DNA from: Bacteroidota bacterium
GTDB taxonomy: Bacteria > Bacteroidota > Bacteroidia > B-17B0 > Aurantibacillaceae
Assembly: GCA_020162035.1 (NCBI GenBank)
Contig: JAIUNM010000012.1
Span: 41,356 to 105,355, forward strand
Direction: 5' to 3'
DNA length: 64,000 nt
Part shown: positions 7,207 to 15,194 of the stretch, piece by piece
Layout: each line of letters starts with the position of its first letter
How positions within the stretch are numbered: the first letter of the stretch is position 1
Position numbers and translations under genes: made by a program
The notes under the pieces: generated by a model
What the model saw: the letters and a program-made list of their open reading frames with translations, nothing else
Database searches by the model: none
Told to the model about the DNA's origin: nothing

Positions 7207-10200
7207 TTAATAGCCTAAAATAGTGCCAAGCCATCTTTCAATTTTTTCAAAAGATTCATTTTTTCTTTTTGCGTAATCTTCTACTTGTTCTTTAGTTATT
7301 TTACCAACTCCAAAATAATAACTATTAGGGTTGGCAATATACAAGCCGCTTACAGCTGCAGTTGGAAACATTGCTAAGCTATCAGTTAATTTAATTCCTG
7401 TATTTTTTTCTACATCAAGTAATTTCCATATGCTTAATTTTTCAAGATGATCTGGCTGTGCAGGATAGCCTGGTGCAGGGCGAATACCTTGATATGTTTC
7501 TTTTATTAATTCGTCATTATTCAACGTTTCATTTTTTGCATAACCCCATAATTCTTTTCTAACATGTTGATGTAAATATTCTGCTAAAGCTTCTGCAAGC
7601 CTATCCGCTAAAGCTTTTAGCATTATTGCACTATAATCATCATGGTTTTTTTCAAATTTTGCAACGTGCTCATCAATACCAAAACCTGTACTACAAGCAA
7701 ACGCACCAATATAATCGCTTTGTTTTTCAAAACTTATACTTGAATTAAATGGTTTAATAAAATCGGCTAAAGCAACATTATGTTGGCCTTGAGGCTTTTT
7801 GGTGTTCATTCTAATAGAATGAAATTTTAAAATTTCATCGCCTTTTTCATTATAAACTGCAATATCATCTTCGTTAATTTGATTTGCATTAAAAATACCT
7901 ACAACAGCTTTTGCAGTAAGCCATTTTTCTTTAACTATTTTTTGAAGCATGTTTTGTGCATCATTAAATAATTTTTTAGCCTCATCACCCCTTTCTTTAT
8001 CATCTAAAATTTTTGGGTATGAGCCTTTCATTTCCCAACTAATAAAAAATGGAGTCCAATCTAAATAATCAATCAAATTTGATAAATTTACTTCATCAAA
8101 AACAGTAATTCCAATTTTATTAGGCTTAGCAATGTCAATTTCATCCCAATTTAATTTTAGTTTATTTAACCTAGCTTCTGATAAAGAAATAAATTTATTT
8201 TGTGCTTGTGCATTTTTATTATGCTCTCTAATTTTTTCATACTCTATGTTAATTTCGGTAATAAAATTTGGTTTTAACTCTGAACTAATTAAGTTACTTA
8301 CAACCGGAATAGACTTACTTGCATCATTAACATGTACAACAGGTTGTTTATAATGTGGCGCTACTTTAACGGCTGTATGAACTTTGCTTGTTGTTGCACC
8401 CCCAATTAGTAAAGGGATATTTAAATTTCTTCGCTCCATTTCTTTTGCAACGTCAACCATTTCATCTAACGAAGGGGTTATTAGCCCACTTAAGCCAATA
8501 ATATCTACATTTTGTTTTATTGCTTCGTCAATAATTTTTTCTTTAGGTATCATTACGCCTAAATCTACAATTTCGTAGTTATTGCATGCCATTACAACAC
8601 CAACAATGTTTTTGCCAATGTCATGTACATCTCCTTTTACTGTTGCTAATAAAACTTTGCCTGCTGAATTTGATATAGAGCCAGATTTTTCTGCTTCTAA
8701 ATAGGGTTGTAAATAAGCTACTGCTTTTTTCATTACACGAGCACTTTTTACAACTTGTGGCAAAAACATTTTACCAGCTCCAAATAAATCTCCAACAACA
8801 TTCATTCCATCCATTAAAGGGCCTTCTATAATATGTAATGTTTTTTCGTAATGTTTTCTACATTCTTCAACATCTAAATCTATATAATCAGTAATTCCTT
8901 TAACTAGTGAATAGGTAAGCCTTTCTTGAACTGTACTATTTCGCCACTCTTCATTTTTTTCTTCCTTAACTTTACCTTTATTTTTTAAACTCTCTGCTTT
9001 TTCTATTAATCTTTCGGTTGCATCATCTCTTCTATTAAGTAAAACATCTTCAATTAATTCAAGTAACTCTTTTTCAATATCATCGTAAACTACCAATTGA
9101 GCAGGGTTTACAATGCCCATATCCATTCCGTTTTTTACAGCATGAAAAAGAAAGGCAGAATTTATAGCTTCTCTAACATGGTCATTACCTCTAAAAGAAA
9201 AACTAACATTGCTAACTCCTCCACTTACTTTTGCGTTAGGCAAATTTTCTTTAATCCATTTTGTTGCGTTAAAAAAATCTAATGCATTTAATCTGTGTTC
9301 TTCCATTCCTGTTGCAACAGGAAAAATATTAGGATCAAAAATTATATCTTGAGCAGGAAAATGAACTTGATTAACTAAAATATCATACGCACGTTTACAT
9401 ATATCAATTCTTCTCTGAAAAGTATCTGCTTGTCCAACTTCATCAAAAGCCATAACAATAACTGCTGCGCCATAACTTTTTACAATGTTAGCTTGTTCAA
9501 TAAAAGTTTTTTCGCCTTCCTTTATAGAAATTGAATTTACAATTCCTTTACCTTGAATACATTTTAAACCAGCTTCAATAACATAAAATTTACTGCTATC
9601 TATCATTATTGGCACTTTTGCAATATCTGGTTCAGAAGCAATTAAGTTTAAAAAAGTAGTCATAGCTTGCACAGCATCTAACATACCTTCATCCATATTA
9701 ATATCAATAACTTGAGCACCGCCTTCAACTTGATCTCTTGCAACAGCTAACGCCTCTTCATATTTTCCGTCAATTATAAGTTTTGCAAATTTTTTACTTC
9801 CAGTTACGTTAGTCCTTTCACCAACATTCATAAAATTACTTTCTGGTCGTAATGTTACGGGCTCTAACCCTGATAAATGCATTAAATTATCTGCCCCCTT
9901 TTTTTTATGCGGTTTGTATTCTTTAGCTAATTCAGCAATACGCTTTATGTGTGCAGGAGTTGTACCGCAACAACCACCAACAATATTTAAAAATCCTGCT
10001 TTTAAAAAATCTTCAATTTGATGGCCCATTTGATGCGCATCTTCGTCATATTCGCCAAATTGATTTGGTAAACCAGCGTTTGGATAAGCACTTATATAAA
10101 AGTTAGATTTTGTTGCTAATTCTTCTAAATAAGGGCGCATATCTTTTGCTCCTAAAGCACAATTTAAGCCTATACTTAATAAATCTACATGAGAAACAGA

Positions 10201-10893
10201 ATTTAAAAATGCTTCGGTTGTTTGACCCGATAATGTTCTACCACTTGCATCTGTTATAGTTCCGCTAATCATAACAGGCATTTTTATGTTTCGTGATTTA
10301 CAAACTTCTTGCACTGCCATTAAAGCAGCTTTTGCGTTTAATGTATCAAAAATAGTTTCAATTAAAAGTAAATCTACTCCACCATCTATTAAACCTTTAA
10401 CTTGTTCAATATATGCTTCTACCATTTCATCCCAACTAACTGCTCTATAACCAGGGTTGTTAACATCAGGCGAAATTGATAAAGTTCTATTTGTTGGCCC
10501 CATTGCTCCAGCCACAAATCTAGGTTTTGATGGATTTATAGCAGTATATTTATCAGCAGCTTTTTTTGCAACTTTTGCTGCTGCAACATTTAAATCATAA
10601 ACAATATGTTGCATATCGTAATCTGCCATTGCAATTGATGTACCGCTAAAACTATTGGTTTCAATTATATCTGCTCCCGCATCTAGATATTGCGAATGTA
10701 TCTCTTCAATTACATCTGGCCTAGTTAAACATAAAAGGTCGTTATTACCTTTTACATCTTTATGAAAATTTTTAAATTGTTCACCTCTAAAGTCTTCTTC
10801 ACTTAATTTATATTGTTGAATTAAAGAGCCCATTGCCCCATCAATAACTAAAATTCTTTTTTCAAGTTCTGTGTATATGTTTGCTTTATTCAT
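7207..10893 (-). CDS. metH: Cobalamin-dependent methionine synthase (5-methyltetrahydrofolate-homocysteine methyltransferase)
   Basis: 1228 residues, matching the roughly 1227 of the E. coli enzyme. Domains in order are homocysteine/zinc module (1-330; zinc ligands Cys245, Cys308, Cys309 in GGCCGTTP), methyltetrahydrofolate-binding TIM barrel (350-630), cobalamin module (650-880; DVHDIGKN with His757 as lower cobalt ligand) and SAM-binding reactivation module (900-1228; [12 protein letters not shown] at 1138-1149). It transfers the methyl group of 5-methyl-THF to homocysteine through methylcobalamin in the cytosol. The ATG lies 8 nt behind an intrinsic terminator that follows a SAM riboswitch, so high SAM should shut it off. 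The kinase and B12-importer genes follow on the same strand with little or no spacing. Confidence 0.98.
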   Translation of the reverse strand: MNKANIYTELEKRILVIDGAMGSLIQQYKLSEEDFRGEQFKNFHKDVKGNNDLLCLTRPDVIEEIHSQYLDAGADIIETNSFSGTSIAMADYDMQHIVYDLNVAAAKVAKKAADKYTAINPSKPRFVAGAMGPTNRTLSISPDVNNPGYRAVSWDEMVEAYIEQVKGLIDGGVDLLLIETIFDTLNAKAALMAVQEVCKSRNIKMPVMISGTITDASGRTLSGQTTEAFLNSVSHVDLLSIGLNCALGAKDMRPYLEELATKSNFYISAYPNAGLPNQFGEYDEDAHQMGHQIEDFLKAGFLNIVGGCCGTTPAHIKRIAELAKEYKPHKKKGADNLMHLSGLEPVTLRPESNFMNVGERTNVTGSKKFAKLIIDGKYEEALAVARDQVEGGAQVIDINMDEGMLDAVQAMTTFLNLIASEPDIAKVPIMIDSSKFYVIEAGLKCIQGKGIVNSISIKEGEKTFIEQANIVKSYGAAVIVMAFDEVGQADTFQRRIDICKRAYDILVNQVHFPAQDIIFDPNIFPVATGMEEHRLNALDFFNATKWIKENLPNAKVSGGVSNVSFSFRGNDHVREAINSAFLFHAVKNGMDMGIVNPAQLVVYDDIEKELLELIEDVLLNRRDDATERLIEKAESLKNKGKVKEEKNEEWRNSTVQERLTYSLVKGITDYIDLDVEECRKHYEKTLHIIEGPLMDGMNVVGDLFGAGKMFLPQVVKSARVMKKAVAYLQPYLEAEKSGSISNSAGKVLLATVKGDVHDIGKNIVGVVMACNNYEIVDLGVMIPKEKIIDEAIKQNVDIIGLSGLITPSLDEMVDVAKEMERRNLNIPLLIGGATTSKVHTAVKVAPHYKQPVVHVNDASKSIPVVSNLISSELKPNFITEINIEYEKIREHNKNAQAQNKFISLSEARLNKLKLNWDEIDIAKPNKIGITVFDEVNLSNLIDYLDWTPFFISWEMKGSYPKILDDKERGDEAKKLFNDAQNMLQKIVKEKWLTAKAVVGIFNANQINEDDIAVYNEKGDEILKFHSIRMNTKKPQGQHNVALADFIKPFNSSISFEKQSDYIGAFACSTGFGIDEHVAKFEKNHDDYSAIMLKALADRLAEALAEYLHQHVRKELWGYAKNETLNNDELIKETYQGIRPAPGYPAQPDHLEKLSIWKLLDVEKNTGIKLTDSLAMFPTAAVSGLYIANPNSYYFGVGKITKEQVEDYAKRKNESFEKIERWLGTILGY

Positions 10894-10900
10894 AATAATA

Positions 10901-10935
10901 AAAAAATCCCTTTGGTTATATTGCCAGAAGGGATT
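10901..10935 (-). terminator. Intrinsic terminator (attenuator) in the metH leader
   Basis: On the minus strand the arms AATCCCTT (10935-10928) and AAGGGATT (10912-10905) are perfectly complementary. The stem is extended inward by CCA/TGG past one bulged base, and a run of six T (10906-10901) follows. It ends 7 nt before the metH ATG, so readthrough is required for metH expression, as expected for a transcription-control riboswitch. Confidence 0.85.
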
Positions 10936-10968
10936 AGTATGTTTAATATTTGTACTAAATTTTATCCG

Positions 10969-11100
10969 ACTTATTTATTGAAGCAATTACTTCATCACGA
11001 TTTACCACCTTCTTTAAATAATTTTAAATTATATTGATTTAAAATTTAAAAGGGTTGGGAAGACTTCGTTGGGCGTGTCCCTCTGTCTTTCTGAATAAGT
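10969..11100 (-). promoter_or_regulatory. SAM-I (S-box) riboswitch aptamer upstream of metH
   Basis: Read on the minus strand, P1 is closed by ACTTATT (11100-11094) and AATAAGT (10975-10969). The core shows the S-box order: AGAAAGAC, then AGAGGGACACGCCC, then GAAGTCTTCCCAACC, a long AT-rich P3, then AAGGTGGTAAATCGTG and a P4 hairpin TGAAG...CTTCA. These match the conserved S-box stretches (GAGGGACTGGCCC, GAAGCC..GGCAACC, AAGGTGCTAAATCC). An intrinsic terminator lies about 33 nt downstream, followed at once by metH. The aptamer segment AGAAGG (11013-11008) is complementary to CCTTCT (10931-10926) in the terminator's first strand, a possible antiterminator pairing. SAM binding would favour termination. 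Recognised by eye, without a covariance search. Confidence 0.93.
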
Positions 11101-11116
11101 ATTAAAGAACGAAGTA

Positions 11117-11124
11117 CAAATGTA
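11117..11124 (-). promoter_or_regulatory. -7 element TACATTTG of the SAM riboswitch-metH operon
   Basis: The minus-strand octamer TACATTTG fits TAnnTTTG and ends 16 nt before the first base of the riboswitch P1 stem, predicting a transcript that begins just before the aptamer. Confidence 0.6.
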
Positions 11125-11155
11125 AGATAAAAAATTAAGAAAAAAATTAAAAATA

Positions 11156-11172
11156 TTGACACAAATTGTCAA
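11156..11172. promoter_or_regulatory. Palindrome, possible operator for the HTH-Fic operon
   Basis: TTGACA and TGTCAA (11156-11161 and 11167-11172) form a perfect 6-bp inverted repeat with a 5-base spacer. It ends 18 bp before the -7 element of the Fic operon, so it covers the position where a -33 TTG should lie. A dimeric HTH protein such as the N-terminal domain of the first gene could bind here; that link is inference. Confidence 0.45.
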
Positions 11173-11190
11173 AATCTAAATAAAAATGAC

Positions 11191-11198
11191 TATATTTG
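11191..11198 (+). promoter_or_regulatory. -7 element TATATTTG of the HTH-Fic operon
   Basis: A perfect TAnnTTTG octamer that ends 15 nt before the ATG at 11214. A TTG at 11166-11168, 22 nt upstream, could be the -33 element and lies inside the palindrome 11156-11172. Confidence 0.6.
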
Positions 11199-11213
11199 TA
11201 ATTAATTATAATA

Positions 11214-12263
11214 ATGAAATTAGAATTAGGAAATACATTAAAAGAGTTAAGGTTATCCAAAAAACTTTCAATAAAACAAGTTGAAGAAAAGACAGGCATT
11301 GATAAATCATTAATTACACGATTTGAAAAAAGCAATAGAACACCAAACAAAACGCATATAAATCAATTGGCCACTTTGTATAAAGTTAGCCCTAAATCGT
11401 TAAATGTTTTATTGTTATCTGAAAAAATTTATAGTTTACTAGAGTTTGAAGAAAATGCATTAGAAGCATTAATTGTTGCTGAAAACAGAGTAGAGTATGA
11501 AAGTAAAAAGAAACCAGTTTTAATTAATTTTAAAGAAGTAGATGAATTAAAAAAACAATTAGATAATTTAAGACCATTGCCTAAAGCGCAATTATTAAAA
11601 TTGTATGAATATTATAAAATTGACTACACGTTTAATAGTAATAAAATAGAAGGAAATACACTTACATTAAGAGAAACTGCCTTAGTAGTTGAAAAAGGAT
11701 TTACTATTAGTGGTAAAAGTATGCATGAGCATTTAGAGGCTATTAACCACGCAGAAGCTGTTGATTTAATTACTGAATTTGTTGATAATAAAATTGAATT
11801 TAATGAATATTATTTAAAACAAATACATGCTTTAGTTTTAAGGGGTATTGATAAAGAAAACGCAGGAAAGTATAGAAGCATTAACGTAAGAATATCAGGA
11901 GCAGAACACATACCGCCAGAGCCATTTATGTTAACTAAACTAATGGAAGATTATTTTATATTTTACGAAACAAATAAAAGTAAATTACACCCTATTTTAC
12001 TTGCTGCCGAAATGCACGAGCGTTTAGTTAATATACATCCTTTTATTGATGGAAATGGAAGAACATCTCGATTAGTAATGAATTTAATTTTATTACAAAA
12101 TGGATATACTATAACAAGTATAAATGCAGAAAAATCAAATCGGTTAAAATATTATCAAGCCCTTGAGGAAGCTGCTATAAATAAAGATAAACAAGCATTT
12201 ATTGAATTTGTATTAAATTCGGTTAAAAATAGTTTAAATGAATTTTTAAAAATTGTAATATGA
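11214..12263 (+). CDS. Fic-domain protein with N-terminal XRE-type helix-turn-helix
   Basis: 349 residues. Residues 7-60 form an XRE/Cro-type HTH (LKELRLSKKLSIKQVEEKTG...). Residues 120-340 are a Fic domain with the full catalytic motif HPFIDGNGRTSR (275-286, His275 catalytic). An inhibitory helix precedes it with SNKIEG (142-147), fitting (S/T)xxxE(G/N), so this is a class II Fic protein that should be autoinhibited. Fic enzymes usually AMPylate a hydroxyl side chain of a target protein. The HTH suggests it also binds DNA, perhaps the palindrome just upstream. It overlaps the next gene by 4 bases and heads a five-gene operon. The target is unknown. Confidence 0.9.
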   Translation: MKLELGNTLKELRLSKKLSIKQVEEKTGIDKSLITRFEKSNRTPNKTHINQLATLYKVSPKSLNVLLLSEKIYSLLEFEENALEALIVAENRVEYESKKKPVLINFKEVDELKKQLDNLRPLPKAQLLKLYEYYKIDYTFNSNKIEGNTLTLRETALVVEKGFTISGKSMHEHLEAINHAEAVDLITEFVDNKIEFNEYYLKQIHALVLRGIDKENAGKYRSINVRISGAEHIPPEPFMLTKLMEDYFIFYETNKSKLHPILLAAEMHERLVNIHPFIDGNGRTSRLVMNLILLQNGYTITSINAEKSNRLKYYQALEEAAINKDKQAFIEFVLNSVKNSLNEFLKIVI

Positions 12264-12673
12264 AAAAATTAATTGTTTTTATAATTTCCATATTTAGTTT
12301 TTTGTGTAAGGCTCAATCAACTAAAATAATATCAACTTTAATGAATGAACAACAAAATGAATGGAATAAAGCAAATATTGATAAATTTATGAGCTACTAT
12401 TGGAATCACGATAGTTTAATGTTTATTGGAAGTAAAGGAGTAACTTATGGTTGGCTAAACACTTTAAATAATTATAAAAAATCATATCCAAATAAAGAAA
12501 CAATGGGTGCTTTAAAATTTACATTAATTCAACTAAATCAATTATCTAATGATGCAATTTATGTAGTTGGAAAATGGCAATTAACAAGGCAAAATCCTGT
12601 AAGTGGACATTTCACACTGTTATGGAAAAAAATAAATAACAATTGGGTTATTGTTTCAGATCACACAAGTTAA
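12260..12673 (+). CDS. Secreted NTF2-like / DUF4440 (YybH-type) protein
   Basis: 137 residues starting with a signal peptide (MKKLIVFIISIFSFLCKAQS, cleavage probably after the alanine). The mature part shows the NTF2-like pattern of a helix with EWNKANIDKFMSYYW, then DSLMFIGSKG and a final strand pair GHFTLLWKKINNNWVIVSDHTS, as in SnoaL/DUF4440 proteins. These small alpha+beta barrels bind or convert small molecules, and many have no known reaction. The start overlaps the Fic gene (ATGA) and the stop overlaps the next ATG, so it belongs to the operon. Why a secreted protein sits between cytosolic ones is unclear. Confidence 0.78.
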   Translation: MKKLIVFIISIFSFLCKAQSTKIISTLMNEQQNEWNKANIDKFMSYYWNHDSLMFIGSKGVTYGWLNTLNNYKKSYPNKETMGALKFTLIQLNQLSNDAIYVVGKWQLTRQNPVSGHFTLLWKKINNNWVIVSDHTS

Positions 12674-13494
12674 TGAATTACTTTCCTACATATGTTTTTG
12701 CCCTTCAACAAGAGGCTAAGCCTTTTATTGAAACATTAAACGTAAAACAGATTTATCAACAAAAAAATATAAAATTATATAAATCTGATGAAGTTTTTGT
12801 TTTAATTACTGGTATAGGTTGCATGGCTTCAGCAACTGCAGTTGGTTGGTTTTTAGCTCAGTATAAAAATGTTATTTTATGGAACATAGGTTGTGCAGCA
12901 TCAACTGCTAATGTTGGAAGTTGGCAAAGGGTTATTTGCGTAAAACAAGATAATAATATTTTTTATCCAGAAATTGTATCTAAATCAAAACTAAAATTAA
13001 ACACATTAAATACAGTTAATACTGTTATTAACAATAGCCAACTTAAACATTTTAATGATGAATTAGTTGATATGGAAGGAATTGGTTTTGCTACAGCTGC
13101 TTTAACTTTTATTAATTCAAATCAAATTCAATTATTAAAGTGGATAAGCGATAATGGTAATATAAATTTTTATAAAGATAAAGCGTGGATAAATGCATAT
13201 GTACAGAGAATTAATGAGGTTATTGAATTAATTAATCAAGAATCTAATTTAATTTCAAAGTATTTAAATGACATTAATATTAATACAAATGCATATATAG
13301 AAAAAGTAAATTTGAATTTGCAACTTTCTTTTACTCAAAAAGAACAGCTCCATAAGGCTCTTGTTTATTATTTGAATTTAAATCATCAAGATAAATTAAT
13401 TCATCTATTAAATGATTTTTTAACGCAATTAAATAATAAATTAAACAATAAAAGTAACTTTAAAGATTTACTGAATAAACTTTATTGTGTATAA
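12673..13494 (+). CDS. Nucleoside phosphorylase-like protein (PNP/MTAN superfamily)
   Basis: 273 residues from the ATG at 12673, which shares its A with the stop of the preceding gene. A frame open from 12643 exists but this start matches the family (TYVFALQQEAKPFI). Superfamily landmarks are GIGCMASATAVGW (about residue 46), NIGCAAS, the ribose-binding VDMEGIGFATAA and the catalytic-Asp region ISDNGN. Relatives are MTA/SAH nucleosidase and futalosine hydrolase, which cleave the N-glycosidic bond. The last 80 residues are an extra helical tail rich in N, L and K that I do not recognise. An N-glycoside of a radical-SAM product (5'-deoxyadenosine) is a speculative substrate, given the next gene. 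Confidence 0.78.
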   Translation: MNYFPTYVFALQQEAKPFIETLNVKQIYQQKNIKLYKSDEVFVLITGIGCMASATAVGWFLAQYKNVILWNIGCAASTANVGSWQRVICVKQDNNIFYPEIVSKSKLKLNTLNTVNTVINNSQLKHFNDELVDMEGIGFATAALTFINSNQIQLLKWISDNGNINFYKDKAWINAYVQRINEVIELINQESNLISKYLNDININTNAYIEKVNLNLQLSFTQKEQLHKALVYYLNLNHQDKLIHLLNDFLTQLNNKLNNKSNFKDLLNKLYCV

Positions 13495-14476
13495 ACAGCT
13501 TATATATATTGAAAAAGAAATTGCAACACATTGCAATACCTTAAAAATTATTGAAAAATTTAAAGAATCAAACATTATTTATATTGATCATTATAAAGAT
13601 GTATTTAATCAAAGTGGTTCTAATTGGCGTTTACAAAAAAAATCACAAAAATTAATTTTAGCAAAACGTAAAGATAATTTTTATTATAAAGGCTCAAATA
13701 TTACGCCAAATTTTGGTTATGATAATTTTTATTACAACACGCTTGCTTTAAATTGTGTATATGATTGTGATTATTGTTATTTACAAGGGTTATTTACATC
13801 TGCACACTTAGTTATATTTGTTAATAATGAAGATTTTATTGAAGAAACAAAAAAACTTATTTTAAATAAAACAGAAAAATTTTATTTTGCTTTATCTTAC
13901 GATACCGATTTATTAGCCATTGAACATTGGTTTCCTTTTTGTAAAGAATGGATAAATTTTGCTAACGAAACAAAAAATTTATTTATTGAAATAAGAAGTA
14001 AAAGCGCAAATTATAAAGCATTAGAAAATTTAAAGCCAAACACTAATGTTATTTTAGCATGGACGCTTTCGCCTTCAGAAATAATAAATCAATACGAACC
14101 ACAAACACCAAACTTAAATCTTCGAGTTAATGCAATTAAGGTTTTAATAGAAAAAGGCTGGAGAGTTAGAGTTTGTATAGATCCTATTTTGAAAATTAAA
14201 AATTGGAATTTGCACTATGAAGATTTACTCGAAAAAATAAATTCAGAAATTGGTTTTGATAAATTAGATTCAGTTAGTTTGGGTGTATTTAGAATGAATA
14301 AAGTTTTTTTAAAAAGCATGCAAAGAAACAGAGAAGATACCGATATTTTATATTATCCTTACACTTTAAACAACAGTAATTATTCTTATTCTGAAAATGA
14401 AAAAAATGAATTAATTAATTTTGTAACTGATAAAATAAAATATTTTAATGAAAATTTAACCATAGAAATTATTTAA
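13487..14476 (+). CDS. Spore photoproduct lyase-like radical SAM protein
   Basis: 329 residues from a GTG start that overlaps the previous gene by 8 bases. The radical-SAM cluster is Cys90-x3-Cys94-x2-Cys97 in NCVYDCDYCYLQG, the spacing and numbering I recall for Bacillus SPL. Downstream, FALSYDTDLLAIEHW matches the SPL segment with S.(T/S)D...EH, but the position I align with the H-donating Cys141 of B. subtilis is Tyr138. SPL proper reverses the UV thymine dimer of spores; this organism shows no sign of sporulation and the residue change argues for another reaction. The family is firm; function unknown. Confidence 0.82.
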   Translation: MYKQLIYIEKEIATHCNTLKIIEKFKESNIIYIDHYKDVFNQSGSNWRLQKKSQKLILAKRKDNFYYKGSNITPNFGYDNFYYNTLALNCVYDCDYCYLQGLFTSAHLVIFVNNEDFIEETKKLILNKTEKFYFALSYDTDLLAIEHWFPFCKEWINFANETKNLFIEIRSKSANYKALENLKPNTNVILAWTLSPSEIINQYEPQTPNLNLRVNAIKVLIEKGWRVRVCIDPILKIKNWNLHYEDLLEKINSEIGFDKLDSVSLGVFRMNKVFLKSMQRNREDTDILYYPYTLNNSNYSYSENEKNELINFVTDKIKYFNENLTIEII

Positions 14477-14481
14477 TTACA

Positions 14482-15162
14482 ATGAATGTTTTAATTACTG
14501 GCCATAGTAAAGGAGTTGGGAAATCAATAACCGAATGTTTATTAGATAAAGGTTTTTTTGTTACAGGAATTTCAAGAACCGAAATAAAAAATCACCAAAA
14601 CCTAACTCAACATCAAATAGATTTAGGGAAGGAAACAGAAATAATAAAAATTTGTAATATTTTACAAAAAAATAAATTTGACGTTTTAATATTAAATGCT
14701 GGATATAATTTTATTAAACCAGCAGAGAGTTATACTGTCGAAGAGATTTTTAAAATTACTAATGTAAATTACACTTCTGGTGCTGTAATTTTGAGAACGT
14801 GTTTACCTAATTTACTAAAAGTTAAAGGGAAAATCATTGGCATTGGAAGTGTATCGGGTAAAGAAATTGCTAAATGGAATAATTACTATGGGTCGTCAAA
14901 AGCTGCATTTATACATCTTTTAAATAATTACTTTGAACAATACCGCAAACAAGGTTTAAAAGTTACAACTGTTATACCTGATATAATAAACTCCGATTTT
15001 TATAAACAACAAGAATTTGAGACGGGAATTGACCCAGAAACTTTTATATCTGTTAAAGATATTTCGGATTTAGTAATAGAATTAGTTGAATCTAATAAAT
15101 CTTATATTGTTAATGAAATAGTAATAAAACCACAACGTTTTGAATTAAACAGAAAAAAATAA
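14482..15162 (+). CDS. Short-chain dehydrogenase/reductase (SDR)
   Basis: 226 residues with the classical SDR pattern: cofactor motif TGHSKGVG at the N-terminus, LNAGYN near residue 73, catalytic Ser in GIGSVSG and the YxxxK pair in YYGSSKAAF. Such enzymes oxidise or reduce hydroxyl/keto groups with NAD(P)(H) in the cytosol. It starts 5 bases after the radical SAM gene and is the last of the five-gene operon. The substrate is unknown; context suggests it acts on a product of the nucleosidase/radical SAM pair. Confidence 0.85.
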   Translation: MNVLITGHSKGVGKSITECLLDKGFFVTGISRTEIKNHQNLTQHQIDLGKETEIIKICNILQKNKFDVLILNAGYNFIKPAESYTVEEIFKITNVNYTSGAVILRTCLPNLLKVKGKIIGIGSVSGKEIAKWNNYYGSSKAAFIHLLNNYFEQYRKQGLKVTTVIPDIINSDFYKQQEFETGIDPETFISVKDISDLVIELVESNKSYIVNEIVIKPQRFELNRKK

Positions 15163-15194
15163 ACGCAAAACATTATGGTTTTATATGTTTATTT
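15157..15194. terminator. Possible bidirectional terminator between SDR and M16 genes
   Basis: AAATAAAC (15157-15164) pairs with GTTTATTT (15187-15194) and inner AAAAC pairs with GTTTT, flanked by A- and T-runs. It lies between two converging stop codons. The stem is very AT-rich, so this is a weak call. Confidence 0.35.

Noticed and set aside
8132..9282. Small plus-strand frames opposite metH
   Set aside because: They lie antisense to strongly conserved metH domains, have no promoter and encode low-complexity shadows.
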